A stretch of DNA of 64,000 nucleotides from an uncultured Clostridia bacterium (GCA_934256595.1 CAKQOW010000005.1:6131-70130), one strand, 5' to 3'. Shown: positions 16,663-26,391, counted from the stretch's first letter. The notes: a model not told the origin generated them from the letters alone. Program-made: numbers and translations.

Positions 16663-16793
16663 TCCGCTCTCCTCTGCACCTTTTTCACGTTGTTTTTTCT
16701 CTCTACCCTTTTATACAACACAAATGAGAAAAAGTATATGTTTTTTCATTTTTTCTCTGCTGTATTACCTCAGATACAAGCTCCGCTGTAAAC

Positions 16794-19619
16794 TTACTTG
16801 CTCCAGCTTCTAACCCCATATCTGCACTGTTTCAGTTCAGTCTGCGCTATCAGAGTCTTTCCGTCATATACAAGCACCTTGGCCTTGTAGTAGTACCTGG
16901 TACCCTTCTTACCCGCAGTGTTTATATATGTGTCAGTGTCCTTAGCCTTAACAGCCTTGTACTTTGAAGCCTTATTTGTTGATCTGTAGAACTTATACTT
17001 AACAGTATACCCCATAGAGTCAGCTTCCTTAATCAGGCTGTTTAAGTTTTTAACTTCCCCAATCTTAACCCTGACATTCTGCTTAGCTGTCTTTGAAGTG
17101 GTTGCTTTAAATTTAGCTTCCCTGATTAAGGAATTTATCTTATCAGTATTCTGCTTCTCTATGATTTTCTCTGCATCTGCTTTTTCTACTACAGCAAAGT
17201 TTGAGAAATGTGAGGTTGTGAATTTAATATATTCCTCTGCTCCCGCAGTCTCCACAGTATGATTTAATATCTCGCAGATACCTTTGTCATTGATATAGAT
17301 AATAACTATATCCTTGCCCTTAAGTTTCTCAGGCATCGGCAATGTAATATGAGCCTTGCCACCCCTGAAGTCGTGGATATGCTTGCCGCCTATAACTGCT
17401 GCAATGTCAAATATGTGTCCTCTATCACCGATTATATCAAGTACAGACTTCTGTGCTTCCTTAAGCTGTGTGTTTTCATTCACAACAAGTCTTACAGTAT
17501 CACCCTCTACTTCTGCTGCCATGGTTTCAAGGGTTTTATTGTCTAAAGCAACCTGACCAATGTCGGTTTTAATTACTAAATCAGCGTCTGTGTCCTTCGC
17601 AATGGACTCTACTGCTTTTTTAGGTATTTCAAGTTCAACCTGTTCCGCCTTGTTTCCGTTGTTCGATCTAACAGTAATCTCAACTGTATCCGACTTGTTT
17701 GAAACAGCCGCATCAACTAATTTTTCAGCTACCCTTTCTGATACAGTTGCAGTTACCCTGGAGATTTCCTCTCCCTGTTCGTTTTTGACTGTTTCAGTTT
17801 TAGTATCCTTAATTATGGTTGATGCAGTACCGTCAGGCGTTGTCTTTATATCAACTGACGGTATACTGATGTAGTTTCTGACTGTAACTGTTTTCTCTGT
17901 AATATTTCCTGCCTTGTCATATGCCTTAATCACCTGACTTTCATTTGCAGGTCTTAATATAAGGCGGTTGTTTTCATCAAGGCTCACAGGCTCATTGTTC
18001 AGAAGAACACCGTGCAGGTTAGCATCTTCTATTGTAACTGTCACGTTTCCGTAATATGTCCCGTTATCTTCAATTCCGGAGATAACCGGCGAAGTTTTGT
18101 CTATTATTATTTTGGATGTATTTATATATCTGACATTTGACACTGCATCAGTCAATTTGGCATAAATAATATATTCCTGCTCATTTCCAAGTTTAAATGT
18201 TTTATCATATTTATTCCATGCTGCAGAGTCAAAATCGCTTTCATTAACAGGCAGATTACTAATAAAATAGCTGCAGTTAACCGTTTTCCCGCTGTTGTCC
18301 GAGGCTGCAATACTAACTGTCTGGTCATCGTTGAAATACTGGTTATATTCACTGTTTAAAGTCATGCCATTGTCAAACCCAAGCCACTTTATTTCTCCAA
18401 TGGCAATCTCACCTGTCGGAGGCTCAATATCCCTCCACTGCGCCGTCAGAGTAACAGTCATAACAGTGTCATCTGCTGCGAGGTCTCCGTATGTGGTATC
18501 TGCTGTAACATCTGTATCACCGCATTTCCAGCCTTTAAACTCATAGCCGTTTCTTACAGGAGCAGATATGCTGTCGAGTACCTTGTCTGTCCACTTTACA
18601 TCGGCTTTGTCAGCAATAGAATCTCCACCGTCTGTATCAAATTCAACGGTATATCCGCTTTTTTCCTCCCATACAGCTGTAAGTGATGTTGTTCCAGCAG
18701 GAACTTCTGCACCCGGATCATATGTATTTGTATCGTCATTCCATCCTGTAAGACGAGACCCTTCAGGAGCAGTAATTCCCTCTGCTGCAGGAGCTGTAAA
18801 GCCCTGTCCGCTCTTAACGGCAATATTTATCCTGCTACTGCCATCTAAACTACCTCCGTTAAGGACTAAAGCTACCGCCTTTATATCGTCTGCTGTATTC
18901 TTGATTTCAACCACGGGGCGGAAACCGCATCTCTTGCCTGCACCTCCGCTTCCAATATAATCCCAGTGGTCTGCCTGTGCACCATCACCTCTTACAGTGT
19001 AGAATTTATTATTATTACCAATACTATATATATCCTGGCTCCATGTACTGATTTCAGAGCTTACATTTTTTATATATCCTTTTTCACGAAGTATATCCCA
19101 TTCGTTTGCTTCCGGAGCTCCACCCGAATAATAATTCTTTTGTTCTGTTTTATCATCTTTATATATATGCCCTGCGGAAGGTGCTCTCAGCGTATAATCT
19201 GCATTATATGCAGTATATGGTTTACCGAAAATCATACCTTCACTTTTAAGATTATCCCAGCTGACTGTATGCGCAATATTATAGTCTGCAATAAACATTC
19301 TGTGAGCATATGTATATCCGCACTCTGCATCAGAAGCTGTTGTATCAGCTGCATCCCGTGAAGAATACTCATAGTTAGATGACGCCGGTTTAAGTACATA
19401 TGCATCGACTGTTCCCGCGTATGTAAACGGTACATAGTGCAGTGTGGTATCAGGCAAATCATCATTAATCGTTCCCGGAATGTCCTCGTCTGAAAGATCA
19501 AAATAGTATGTATTGCCTGCGGTAAGACTGTTTGTACCGCCTGTAGCAGACACTCCCTGAGGCAGCATTGTAATTATCATAGCGCATATAAGCAGTATGC
19601 TTAAAAATCTCCTCTTCAT
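16794..19619 (-). CDS. Large secreted surface protein with InlB-type repeats
   Basis: 941 residues with a Sec signal peptide (MKRRFLSILLICAMIITML, cleavage near VSA). Domains in order: a DUF6273-like N-terminal region ending CGFRPVVEI, two InlB B-repeat-like modules (about 250-400; FDTDGGDSI... GYEFKGWK), Ig-like segments (about 410-590), a beta-rich region, a Glu/Lys-rich linker (KADAEKIIEKQN) and a C-terminal fibronectin-like domain with KYKFYRSTNKASKYKAVK. No LPXTG sorting signal is present, so anchoring must be by the C-terminal domain or by release. It lies 26 bases downstream of the TetR gene. Confidence 0.85.
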   Translation of the reverse strand: MKRRFLSILLICAMIITMLPQGVSATGGTNSLTAGNTYYFDLSDEDIPGTINDDLPDTTLHYVPFTYAGTVDAYVLKPASSNYEYSSRDAADTTASDAECGYTYAHRMFIADYNIAHTVSWDNLKSEGMIFGKPYTAYNADYTLRAPSAGHIYKDDKTEQKNYYSGGAPEANEWDILREKGYIKNVSSEISTWSQDIYSIGNNNKFYTVRGDGAQADHWDYIGSGGAGKRCGFRPVVEIKNTADDIKAVALVLNGGSLDGSSRINIAVKSGQGFTAPAAEGITAPEGSRLTGWNDDTNTYDPGAEVPAGTTSLTAVWEEKSGYTVEFDTDGGDSIADKADVKWTDKVLDSISAPVRNGYEFKGWKCGDTDVTADTTYGDLAADDTVMTVTLTAQWRDIEPPTGEIAIGEIKWLGFDNGMTLNSEYNQYFNDDQTVSIAASDNSGKTVNCSYFISNLPVNESDFDSAAWNKYDKTFKLGNEQEYIIYAKLTDAVSNVRYINTSKIIIDKTSPVISGIEDNGTYYGNVTVTIEDANLHGVLLNNEPVSLDENNRLILRPANESQVIKAYDKAGNITEKTVTVRNYISIPSVDIKTTPDGTASTIIKDTKTETVKNEQGEEISRVTATVSERVAEKLVDAAVSNKSDTVEITVRSNNGNKAEQVELEIPKKAVESIAKDTDADLVIKTDIGQVALDNKTLETMAAEVEGDTVRLVVNENTQLKEAQKSVLDIIGDRGHIFDIAAVIGGKHIHDFRGGKAHITLPMPEKLKGKDIVIIYINDKGICEILNHTVETAGAEEYIKFTTSHFSNFAVVEKADAEKIIEKQNTDKINSLIREAKFKATTSKTAKQNVRVKIGEVKNLNSLIKEADSMGYTVKYKFYRSTNKASKYKAVKAKDTDTYINTAGKKGTRYYYKAKVLVYDGKTLIAQTELKQCRYGVRSWSK

Positions 19620-19645
19620 AAAATTCCCTTTCTCTTTAAATACAG

Positions 19646-20326
19646 CTATAACGTAAATTCAAAATGCATTGCAACCGCTTCAAACAGCTTATGCATTATC
19701 TTCTCTGAAATTTTCCTTATATCAAGCCCTCGGATAAATCCGATAATTTTTCTCTGCTCCTGCTCCGGCACCTTGTATGCGCTAAGACTGATTGAAAGAA
19801 AGCTTTCTATCTTTTTTTCAAGGGTTATATGCTCATCACACGGATATGCCATGTATGAGTACATTATTCCGGCTGTTCCTATCTCCAGTGAATAAAAATC
19901 CTGACAGGTAAGCCCCGGCTGATATGTACCAAAAATTCGATACAGTTCTTTTGCTGTTTCTTTAAATATATACACAGAAGTTTCGTGATGGGTATATGCC
20001 TCAATGTAAATTTCTCTCAGATTTTCATTGAGTTCTGTCAGAGTTAGCTGTATCGCAGTTTCGACAGCGTATATATATGCAGGAGCAAGCCCGGCTTCCG
20101 TTACGGCTCTCGCCGCGTCAAACTGGCTTCCGAACATAAACTCCACAAGTTCGGTAAGCACTCCGTCCTTGGCTCGAAATATATTCTGAAAGCTGCTGTT
20201 TGACACCTCCGCTTTTTTTACGATCTCTGACACTGTGGTTTTTTTGTAGCCCTGCTCCAGAAAAAGTCTGATGCATACTGCCAGTATGCGTTTTTTTGCG
20301 GGCAGGCTTGCTTTTGTAATTGCCAT
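19646..20326 (-). CDS. TetR/AcrR-family regulator
   Basis: 226 residues. The N-terminal HTH shows TVSEIVKKAEVSNSSFQNIFRAKDGVLTEL (recognition helix SNSSFQNIF). The C-terminal ligand-binding region (about 70-220) is not assignable. A perfect 18-bp palindrome sits about 35 bases upstream of the ATG, so it probably represses itself and, by read-through, the surface protein gene 26 bases downstream. Confidence 0.9.
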   Translation of the reverse strand: MAITKASLPAKKRILAVCIRLFLEQGYKKTTVSEIVKKAEVSNSSFQNIFRAKDGVLTELVEFMFGSQFDAARAVTEAGLAPAYIYAVETAIQLTLTELNENLREIYIEAYTHHETSVYIFKETAKELYRIFGTYQPGLTCQDFYSLEIGTAGIMYSYMAYPCDEHITLEKKIESFLSISLSAYKVPEQEQRKIIGFIRGLDIRKISEKIMHKLFEAVAMHFEFTL

Positions 20327-20359
20327 AATAAGGTTGTTCTCCCCTCTTGCATTAATTTG

Positions 20360-20377
20360 TTTGGCATATATGCCAAA
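20360..20377. promoter_or_regulatory. 18-bp palindromic operator upstream of the TetR gene
   Basis: The sequence TTTGGCATATATGCCAAA is a perfect palindrome centred at 20368/20369 in the upstream region of the TetR-family gene, the usual position for its own operator. Confidence 0.75.
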
Positions 20378-20493
20378 TTATATCAGACAAATATATAAAG
20401 TACAATATTAAATATCGTTTTTAACTGAAAAAAGACTCCGCTGTAAGTTCAGACGAAGTCTTTAACTGTTATATTAAGTTCTGATATATAATT

Positions 20494-21465
20494 TCAGTTC
20501 TTCAAACCGCTTTTTTCTCTGCCGCCACATTTCCAAAGTGCCATAGGATGCCGTTTGACTCTATCCATGAATTCATCATCATAAAACAACAGATCCGGAC
20601 GGTACTCATGATTATTAAATGCCTTCCAGAATTCAAGTTCGCTGCTGCTCTCAGGAATCAGAAAGCTTTTCAAATATTCCGTCGTCTTTTTCTTTGCAGT
20701 TTCCAGATCAAAATGTTCCCCACGGCGCAGAACCGGAATTAAATCTGTTTTAATCTTCTGCGGGGCAAGCTGCATGATATGATCAAAATCAAAACATTCC
20801 GGTGCTTTTTCTGCCGCAATAGCACTATAGAATGCAACACACTTGCGTAACAGCGGTTCTTCGTTCTCGTCAAACAATCCGTACTTTTGCAGATTGAAAA
20901 TGTCATATAAATCTCTTGCTGCAGTCCGGCTTAAAAGCGCTACAATCTTAGCGCCGAAGATTTCAAGAGGATCTACGCTTAATACTGTAAGAGGTCCTTT
21001 CTGCCATGGCAGATTTACCTTCCTTCCGGACACCGGAAGGATATGCGCCCGAAGCATATAATTGATTTCAATTTTAAGATTATCTTTCATCCCTCCGGCA
21101 TTTACATACTCATAAACAAAAGAGTCCAACGCATGGTACTGTTTTGTTTTTGCGCTAAGCTTATAACCTGCTGCTGCCATATGTTTCCGGATATGTTCCG
21201 TAATCTTTTTCCTTTCCTCCAGCATAGCTGCACGTTCAACTTCTTTTGAAAAATCAAGATCTATATCAACTGACAACCGGGGCAAGTCAAAAATCGTAAG
21301 GTTTATCGCCGTTCCGCCTTTGAGTGCAAGACTGTCTGACAACAACGGATCTTTTTCCATGAAAGATAAAACATCTGCAAGCCGGCACACTTTTTCTAAA
21401 GTATCACGTACAAACCCAAGTTCCTTTGCCTGCCGTCCAAGTGTAATCCTGTCATATTGCATCAT
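20494..21465 (-). CDS. AbiEii-type nucleotidyltransferase toxin
   Basis: 323 residues, DUF1814/AbiEii. The nucleotidyltransferase core shows KGGTAINLTIFD followed by SVDIDLDF, the GS/G-x(n)-D-x-D pattern of the family. It is the toxin of a type IV toxin-antitoxin system, and AbiE gives abortive phage infection. Its start at 21465 overlaps the AbiEi gene by 14 bases, so the pair is coupled. Confidence 0.92.
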   Translation of the reverse strand: MMQYDRITLGRQAKELGFVRDTLEKVCRLADVLSFMEKDPLLSDSLALKGGTAINLTIFDLPRLSVDIDLDFSKEVERAAMLEERKKITEHIRKHMAAAGYKLSAKTKQYHALDSFVYEYVNAGGMKDNLKIEINYMLRAHILPVSGRKVNLPWQKGPLTVLSVDPLEIFGAKIVALLSRTAARDLYDIFNLQKYGLFDENEEPLLRKCVAFYSAIAAEKAPECFDFDHIMQLAPQKIKTDLIPVLRRGEHFDLETAKKKTTEYLKSFLIPESSSELEFWKAFNNHEYRPDLLFYDDEFMDRVKRHPMALWKCGGREKSGLKN

Positions 21466-22216
21466 AGTTATTTACCCCCTTATCAATAAGTGTCCTTAAA
21501 TTTTCCGGTGCAAAAAGCCGCCACCGCTTATGAAACACAAATCCATCCTTTTCATCACTGAAATATGATTTACTGTCCGGCAAATGTTTCTCGCATTCAT
21601 CAAGAAAAAAATCCGGCAATCCCAAATCCTCCTGGAATATTTCAAGAATATATCCGGTTTTTTGATAAAGCTTTCCACAATGGTATAAATCCAGGGCAGA
21701 AAGCAGATGCTCCGGTGAAAGAGATGGAATGAGCTGCATACAACGCAACAGTTCTTCCAACCCACCAATCTTTTCAAAATCCGCAATACCATCAATTACT
21801 GTCCGTTCTAAGGAAGTCACACGAACTCCGTTTCCCGTTTCTATAACTCCTTCTGTTCCCCTGCAGCTCACTGGATAATAATCAATCCCGTCATAAGAAA
21901 ACGACCGCACTCGCTTTCCTGTTGCCACATACACCTCATAAAACACCTGATTTGCATAACCATAGTACTCAAACGCACTGTGATGGGAAACGCACGCATC
22001 CTCCGCCACCCTGGATGCAATTTGAAAACGATTTGGAATCGGCTGGCCTGTTTCCAAACTCATAACTACATATAAATCTCGGCGCACCCGCTCAATATAT
22101 CCTTTTTCTAAAAACTTTCGTATATGCCAAGCTGCCGCACTGTCTGAACCAGCCAGTCTGGCAAGTTCATCTCTCGTAAAGCAACGTATAGCCGCAAGCT
22201 CTTTATATAAATCCAC
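21452..22216 (-). CDS. AbiEi antitoxin/autoregulator
   Basis: 254 residues with an N-terminal winged HTH (FTRDELARLAGSDSAAAWHIRKFLEKGYIERVRRDLY) and the COG5340 C-terminal domain (ASRVAEDACVSHHSAFEYYGYANQ). I chose GTG 22216 because AGGCGG lies 7 bases upstream. Upstream in-frame ATGs would run through the operator. AbiEi proteins bind inverted repeats at their own promoter. Confidence 0.9.
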   Translation of the reverse strand: MDLYKELAAIRCFTRDELARLAGSDSAAAWHIRKFLEKGYIERVRRDLYVVMSLETGQPIPNRFQIASRVAEDACVSHHSAFEYYGYANQVFYEVYVATGKRVRSFSYDGIDYYPVSCRGTEGVIETGNGVRVTSLERTVIDGIADFEKIGGLEELLRCMQLIPSLSPEHLLSALDLYHCGKLYQKTGYILEIFQEDLGLPDFFLDECEKHLPDSKSYFSDEKDGFVFHKRWRLFAPENLRTLIDKGVNNYDAI

Positions 22217-22237
22217 TTTATCACCGCCTTCGTTTCT

Positions 22238-22277
22238 ATTATAGCGCAAAACAATAGCATTGGCAACTGTTTTGCGC
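22238..22277 (-). promoter_or_regulatory. AbiE promoter and inverted-repeat operator
   Basis: On the minus strand TTGCCA (22261-22266), a 17-base spacer and TATAAT (22238-22243). A perfect 10-bp inverted repeat GCGCAAAACA/TGTTTTGCGC (22244-22253 and 22268-22277) places one arm directly against the -10 and the other across or above the -35. This is the arrangement expected for negative autoregulation by AbiEi. Confidence 0.85.
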
Positions 22278-22405
22278 AAAAACAAAAACGCCTAAACAAA
22301 AAGACAGACAGAGCGCTCCAATATAAAAGCACCCTGCCTGCGTATCATCTTGCATACTTTCTTCCTCTATTATACCCCCCCCATTTCCGCATAAATTCAA
22401 TATTT

Positions 22406-23041
22406 CTAATCAGTTTTGTCTGTGCGCCTGACGCTGCCTCCGCGTTCTTCAAAATAGCTGTCAATTCCTGCAATCAGCCCCTTTGCATCCGTATATTCTT
22501 CTGAGTCCGCAGGGTCGTCACTGAGCTCCTGCGCATCTGAGTCTGCGGCTTTATCTACTGCTATAACGCTGCCGTCTTCTTCGTATACGATACTGTATAT
22601 ATACCTCTGTCCGTTAAGCCGGCAGTCAAGGGTTGTAACAGTTCTGTTTTCATCTCCCGCTCCTGTAATGCGCTTTGCCGGCAGCGCCATATTGCACGCT
22701 ATAAGCAGCGCATATACGAGGATAATTCCTGCAAATACAGCCAGCAGAATTTTGAATATCCTTTTGTTTCGCCTTGTCTTTGCCGCAAGCTGCTCATTTA
22801 AAACGGCAAGCTGCGCAGCAATCTCGTCCGTATCCGCCTTTTCCCCTATTTTCTCTCCCAGCAGGCTGCTTACAGGCACCTCAAACAGCTCCGCTATCCT
22901 TGTCAGCATCTGAGCATCGGGAACCGAAAGCCCCTGCTCCCATTTTGAAACCGTCTGACGAACAACATTAAGCTGCTGCGCCATTACTTCCTGCGACATT
23001 CCCCTTTGCTTTCTCAAAGTCTTTAAATTTTCACCAAGCAT
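22406..23041 (-). CDS. Membrane-anchored XRE-family regulator (copy 1)
   Basis: 211 residues: HTH_3 domain (about 1-62, GMSQEVMAQQLNVVRQTVSKWEQGLSVPD), linker, one transmembrane helix (about 95-118) and an extracytoplasmic tail. Nearly identical HTH to the next gene, so the two are a tandem duplication; the outer tails have diverged. The layout suggests a membrane-bound regulator that senses an external signal. Partner unknown. Confidence 0.88.
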   Translation of the reverse strand: MLGENLKTLRKQRGMSQEVMAQQLNVVRQTVSKWEQGLSVPDAQMLTRIAELFEVPVSSLLGEKIGEKADTDEIAAQLAVLNEQLAAKTRRNKRIFKILLAVFAGIILVYALLIACNMALPAKRITGAGDENRTVTTLDCRLNGQRYIYSIVYEEDGSVIAVDKAADSDAQELSDDPADSEEYTDAKGLIAGIDSYFEERGGSVRRTDKTD

Positions 23042-23081
23042 ATTTATCTTTCTCCGTTATATGTGTTTTCGCAGTACAGTT

Positions 23082-23690
23082 CTACTGCTTATCGATCTGT
23101 TTATATTCAATGTCAACACTTCCGCCGCGATCCTTAAACCAGTCCTCAATATGCGCAATGGCAACATTCGCATCATCACAGGCTTCAACATCGGTATGAT
23201 TTGCCACAAAAGCGTCACCGCCTCCCTCGTGAATACGGAACCGGTCATCATAGTTCAGCCCGTAATAATAGGTTTCACCGTCAAGGCTGCAGGTCAGTTC
23301 TGCCGAAGTCATTACCCGTTTACTGTCTATAACAACACCGAAAACAATATGCAGCAGCAGATAAGCTGCAATAACAGCAGCGATAACAATCATAATGATT
23401 CTGAGTATTTTCCGGTTTCTGCCTCTCCTTGATGCAAGCTGTTCATTCAGTATCGCAAGCTGCACTGCAATCTCATTTATATTAACATTCTCTTCTATGC
23501 TCTCTCCCAGCAGGCTGCTGACAGGCACCTCAAACAGCTCCGCTATCCTTGTCAGCATCTGCGCATCGGGAACTGAAAGCCCCTGCTCCCATTTTGAAAC
23601 TGTCTGACGAACAACATTAAGCTGCTGCGCCATTACCTCCTGCGACATTCCTTTTTGCTTCCTCAAAGCTTTTAAATTTTCACCAAGCAT
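23082..23690 (-). CDS. Membrane-anchored XRE-family regulator (copy 2)
   Basis: 202 residues with the same domain order as the copy downstream: HTH_3 (1-62), a transmembrane segment (about 97-120) and an external tail of different sequence. It precedes copy 1 by 40 bases. Both start at ATGs with weak purine-rich sites. Tandem copies with conserved DNA-binding and divergent sensor parts point to two signals converging on the same DNA sites. Confidence 0.88.
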   Translation of the reverse strand: MLGENLKALRKQKGMSQEVMAQQLNVVRQTVSKWEQGLSVPDAQMLTRIAELFEVPVSSLLGESIEENVNINEIAVQLAILNEQLASRRGRNRKILRIIMIVIAAVIAAYLLLHIVFGVVIDSKRVMTSAELTCSLDGETYYYGLNYDDRFRIHEGGGDAFVANHTDVEACDDANVAIAHIEDWFKDRGGSVDIEYKQIDKQ

Positions 23691-23793
23691 TTATCTGTTA
23701 CCTCCTTCTGTGGCTAAAAATTATCACAGATACAGTAAACTTAGCAAGCAATGCAAATTAACATAACCGCTATTTCCCGAATTTCATTATGAT

Positions 23794-24777
23794 TTATTCA
23801 ACATTAACATCGGACCTGCTTAAATCTATCCTTACTTCAGTACCTTTACCCTCAGACGAGCTTATCTGTATATCATGTCCGAGAGCCGTAAGAATACGCC
23901 TGCACAGATACAGCCCTATACCTGTGGCTTTTTTGTCTGTCCTTCCGTTAAGTCCCGTAAATCCCTTATCAAACACCCTTGGAATATCCGCTGCATCAAT
24001 TCCTATACCGCTATCTCTGATACACAGAATACCTTCTTTTTCAAAAGTTATCGCTATGAAGCCCTGTCTTGTATATTTGAGTGAGTTTGATATGATCTGC
24101 TCTATCACAAACAGCAGCCATTTTTCGTCTGTAAGCACTTCATACTTCACAGGTTCATATTCAAGACGTATTTTTTTGCGTATGAACTGTGAGGCGTATT
24201 TTTTTACTGCCTGCCTGATTATGCTGTCAAGGCTGCACTCTCTTATGACATAATCCTCTGCGCCTGCATCAAGCTTAAGATACATAAGCACCATATCGGC
24301 ATACTGCTCTGTCTTCTGAAGTTCATCTCTAAGCTCCCTCGCAGTATTTGTGTCATTGTCCGCAAGCACCAGATACATCGCCGCAATAGGTGTTTTTATC
24401 TGATGAGCCCACAGTGTATAATAGTCTATAAGGGCTGAATACTGCCCGGTCAGCTTTGATGCCAGCTCCTTTTTGGATGTGTTCAGAAGCTTTATTATCT
24501 CGCAGTAATCGCTTTCAATCAGGTTTGATGAAGCCGGCATATTGCTTATACTGAAGCTTACCTGCTCTGCAAACTGCAGCAGAGCCTTATGTTTTGCTCT
24601 GAATTTTAGGAAATCGGCAGTAACCATCACCGCAGAAATTACAATACACAGCAGCAGTGCATAGCCTACTGCTTCTGCCGGCATGCCATAAACAAATGCC
24701 ATAGCTCCGAATACCGCAGTAAACAGCAGGAATATCAGCAGTGTCTTTAAATTGAGTCTGATATAGCTTGAAATCAT
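23794..24777 (-). CDS. Sensor histidine kinase, BceS-like
   Basis: 327 residues with two close N-terminal membrane helices and almost no extracellular loop (intramembrane-sensing type). H-box LWAHQIKTPIAAMYL carries the phospho-accepting His; ATP-binding motifs are NSLKYT, DSGIGID, GFTG and GIGLYLCR. I chose ATG 24777 (MISSYIRLN) with AGGAGAG upstream. BceS-type kinases work with a BceAB ABC transporter, but none is adjacent. The kinase starts 13 bases after the regulator ends. Confidence 0.92.
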   Translation of the reverse strand: MISSYIRLNLKTLLIFLLFTAVFGAMAFVYGMPAEAVGYALLLCIVISAVMVTADFLKFRAKHKALLQFAEQVSFSISNMPASSNLIESDYCEIIKLLNTSKKELASKLTGQYSALIDYYTLWAHQIKTPIAAMYLVLADNDTNTARELRDELQKTEQYADMVLMYLKLDAGAEDYVIRECSLDSIIRQAVKKYASQFIRKKIRLEYEPVKYEVLTDEKWLLFVIEQIISNSLKYTRQGFIAITFEKEGILCIRDSGIGIDAADIPRVFDKGFTGLNGRTDKKATGIGLYLCRRILTALGHDIQISSSEGKGTEVRIDLSRSDVNVE

Positions 24778-24790
24778 AATCTCTCCTCTG

Positions 24791-25462
24791 CTATTCCACA
24801 ATATATCCTATACCCTTTTTGGTGGTTATAAAGCCTGTAAGACCTGCGCCGTCAAGCTTTTTTCTGAGCCTTGCGATATTTACGGTCAGAGTGTTCTCAT
24901 CTACAAAGCAGTCTGTTTCCCAGAGCTTCTCCATCAGGGTTTCTCTTGAAACAATGCTGCCTCTGTTTTCCATAAGGGTAAGCAGGATTTTGTAGTCGTT
25001 TCGCGTAAGCTCCACAGGCTCCCCGTTATATACAAGACTGGCATCAGACATATTAAGCAGCGCTCCTCTGTGCTCTATAACCTGAGTCTGCCCGCCGAAG
25101 TCATAGGTGCGTCTTAATACGGCCTGCACCTTTGCAACCAGTACATTCATATCAAACGGCTTTGCAATGAAATCATCTCCGCCCATGCTCATAGCCATTA
25201 TAATGTTCATATTATCCGCCGCCGAGGACAGAAAAATCACGGGAACCTTTGACACTCTCCTGATTTCCTCACACCAGTGGTATCCGTTAAAAAACGGCAG
25301 CGAAATATCCAGCAGCACCATATGAGGCTCATACTCTGCAAATTCTCCCATTATATTTCTGAAATCCGATGCGCACCTTGCCTCAAAGCCCCAGCTTGTC
25401 ATATGCTCTTTTATCTTGCCTGCAATAATATTATCGTCCTCTATAATATATATCCTGTACAT
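24791..25462 (-). CDS. OmpR/BceR-like response regulator
   Basis: 223 residues: receiver domain with the acidic pair EDDN, phospho-acceptor Asp in VLLDISLPF and Lys in FIAKPF; C-terminal winged helix with LTRNDYKILLTLMENRG and GIGYIVE. It is the first gene of the pair and controls the unknown target set, probably envelope stress or antimicrobial peptide resistance by analogy with Bce systems. Confidence 0.93.
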   Translation of the reverse strand: MYRIYIIEDDNIIAGKIKEHMTSWGFEARCASDFRNIMGEFAEYEPHMVLLDISLPFFNGYHWCEEIRRVSKVPVIFLSSAADNMNIIMAMSMGGDDFIAKPFDMNVLVAKVQAVLRRTYDFGGQTQVIEHRGALLNMSDASLVYNGEPVELTRNDYKILLTLMENRGSIVSRETLMEKLWETDCFVDENTLTVNIARLRKKLDGAGLTGFITTKKGIGYIVE

Positions 25463-25509
25463 ATGCTTTCACTGCATCCTTTCTAATTGCCGTATTTATT
25501 AATATTTTA

Positions 25510-25540
25510 GTAAGTGGTAAACCAATCGTGGTATGTAATT
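25510..25540 (+). repeat. 31-bp IS66-type end, copy 1
   Basis: This 31-base sequence starts GTAAGTGGTAAACC and is repeated exactly at 26931-26961 in the same orientation. The second copy is continuous with an IS66 transposase fragment, so this copy is probably a leftover element end; IS66-family ends typically begin GTAA. Confidence 0.7.
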
Positions 25541-25560
25541 TTTTTATTTGATGCCATAAA

Positions 25561-26322
25561 CTACTGTGTAATTGTGCTTCCCCAGAAAACAATTTTTGTG
25601 ATTTCAGCATTTTCGTTATACCAAATGAATCCTACGGCTGCTCCACTATCAATCAGCCTATAGGCACCTTTTTCAGTCAGCTTCCTGCAGTGTGACTCAA
25701 TATTTACGCTTTTTCCTGTTTCATCCACATTATAAGTCCAAGAATAAAACTCTGTATTATCTGCCAGTTTTTCTGATAGCTCATATTCCTTGAATTCCGG
25801 ATCATCGCCATCATAATTTGCAGGTGCAGTAACAATTTTAGCCCCATCTTTACCGATAATTGCAAGGTACGAACTAAACCCACTGACAACGTTATCAGTA
25901 TCGTAAGCAAGATTCTGAGGCGCACCTCCGGCAATGAGCTTATCCTTTTTGTCAAAAAATTCTTTCACATCTCCGTCGATATCCAGAAGAAGTCTCGACT
26001 TCTCGAGGCGAAGAACCTTTATTGACATATCACCATCAGGTTTAAGCTTAATTTCTCCACTTTCAGAATCGTATGTATACTTATCATACAAGTCAGAATC
26101 CCCAACCGGATTTCCTTCGTCGCTATAAAAAGCAAAGTGCCCATCATCGCCAAAACTAATTGTCTCATCACATGCAGAATCATAGTGAAGCCACTCATGT
26201 TCAGTCAGAAACTCAGGCTTTTTTTCAGATTTCCCACATCCTGCAAGCATAATGCCTGCCACTACAATTATTATTGCTGCAATCATTACTTGTCGATTTA
26301 CAATAGAAAATTTTCTTTTCAT
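25561..26322 (-). CDS. Putative lipoprotein
   Basis: 253 residues starting at ATG 26322 with GGGAG upstream. N-terminal signal ends in the lipobox LAGC (MIAAIIIVVAGIMLAGCGKS). The rest is acidic and has no domain I recognise (WLHYDSACDETISFGDDGHFAFY is typical of secreted lipocalin-like proteins). It lies between two IS66 remnants and may be cargo. Confidence 0.72.
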   Translation of the reverse strand: MKRKFSIVNRQVMIAAIIIVVAGIMLAGCGKSEKKPEFLTEHEWLHYDSACDETISFGDDGHFAFYSDEGNPVGDSDLYDKYTYDSESGEIKLKPDGDMSIKVLRLEKSRLLLDIDGDVKEFFDKKDKLIAGGAPQNLAYDTDNVVSGFSSYLAIIGKDGAKIVTAPANYDGDDPEFKEYELSEKLADNTEFYSWTYNVDETGKSVNIESHCRKLTEKGAYRLIDSGAAVGFIWYNENAEITKIVFWGSTITQ

Positions 26323-26391
26323 ATCAGCATCTCCCATGGCATTTCTCAAAGTCTAATATTTCATGATAACTTTGTTTTAATGTTCCATATC

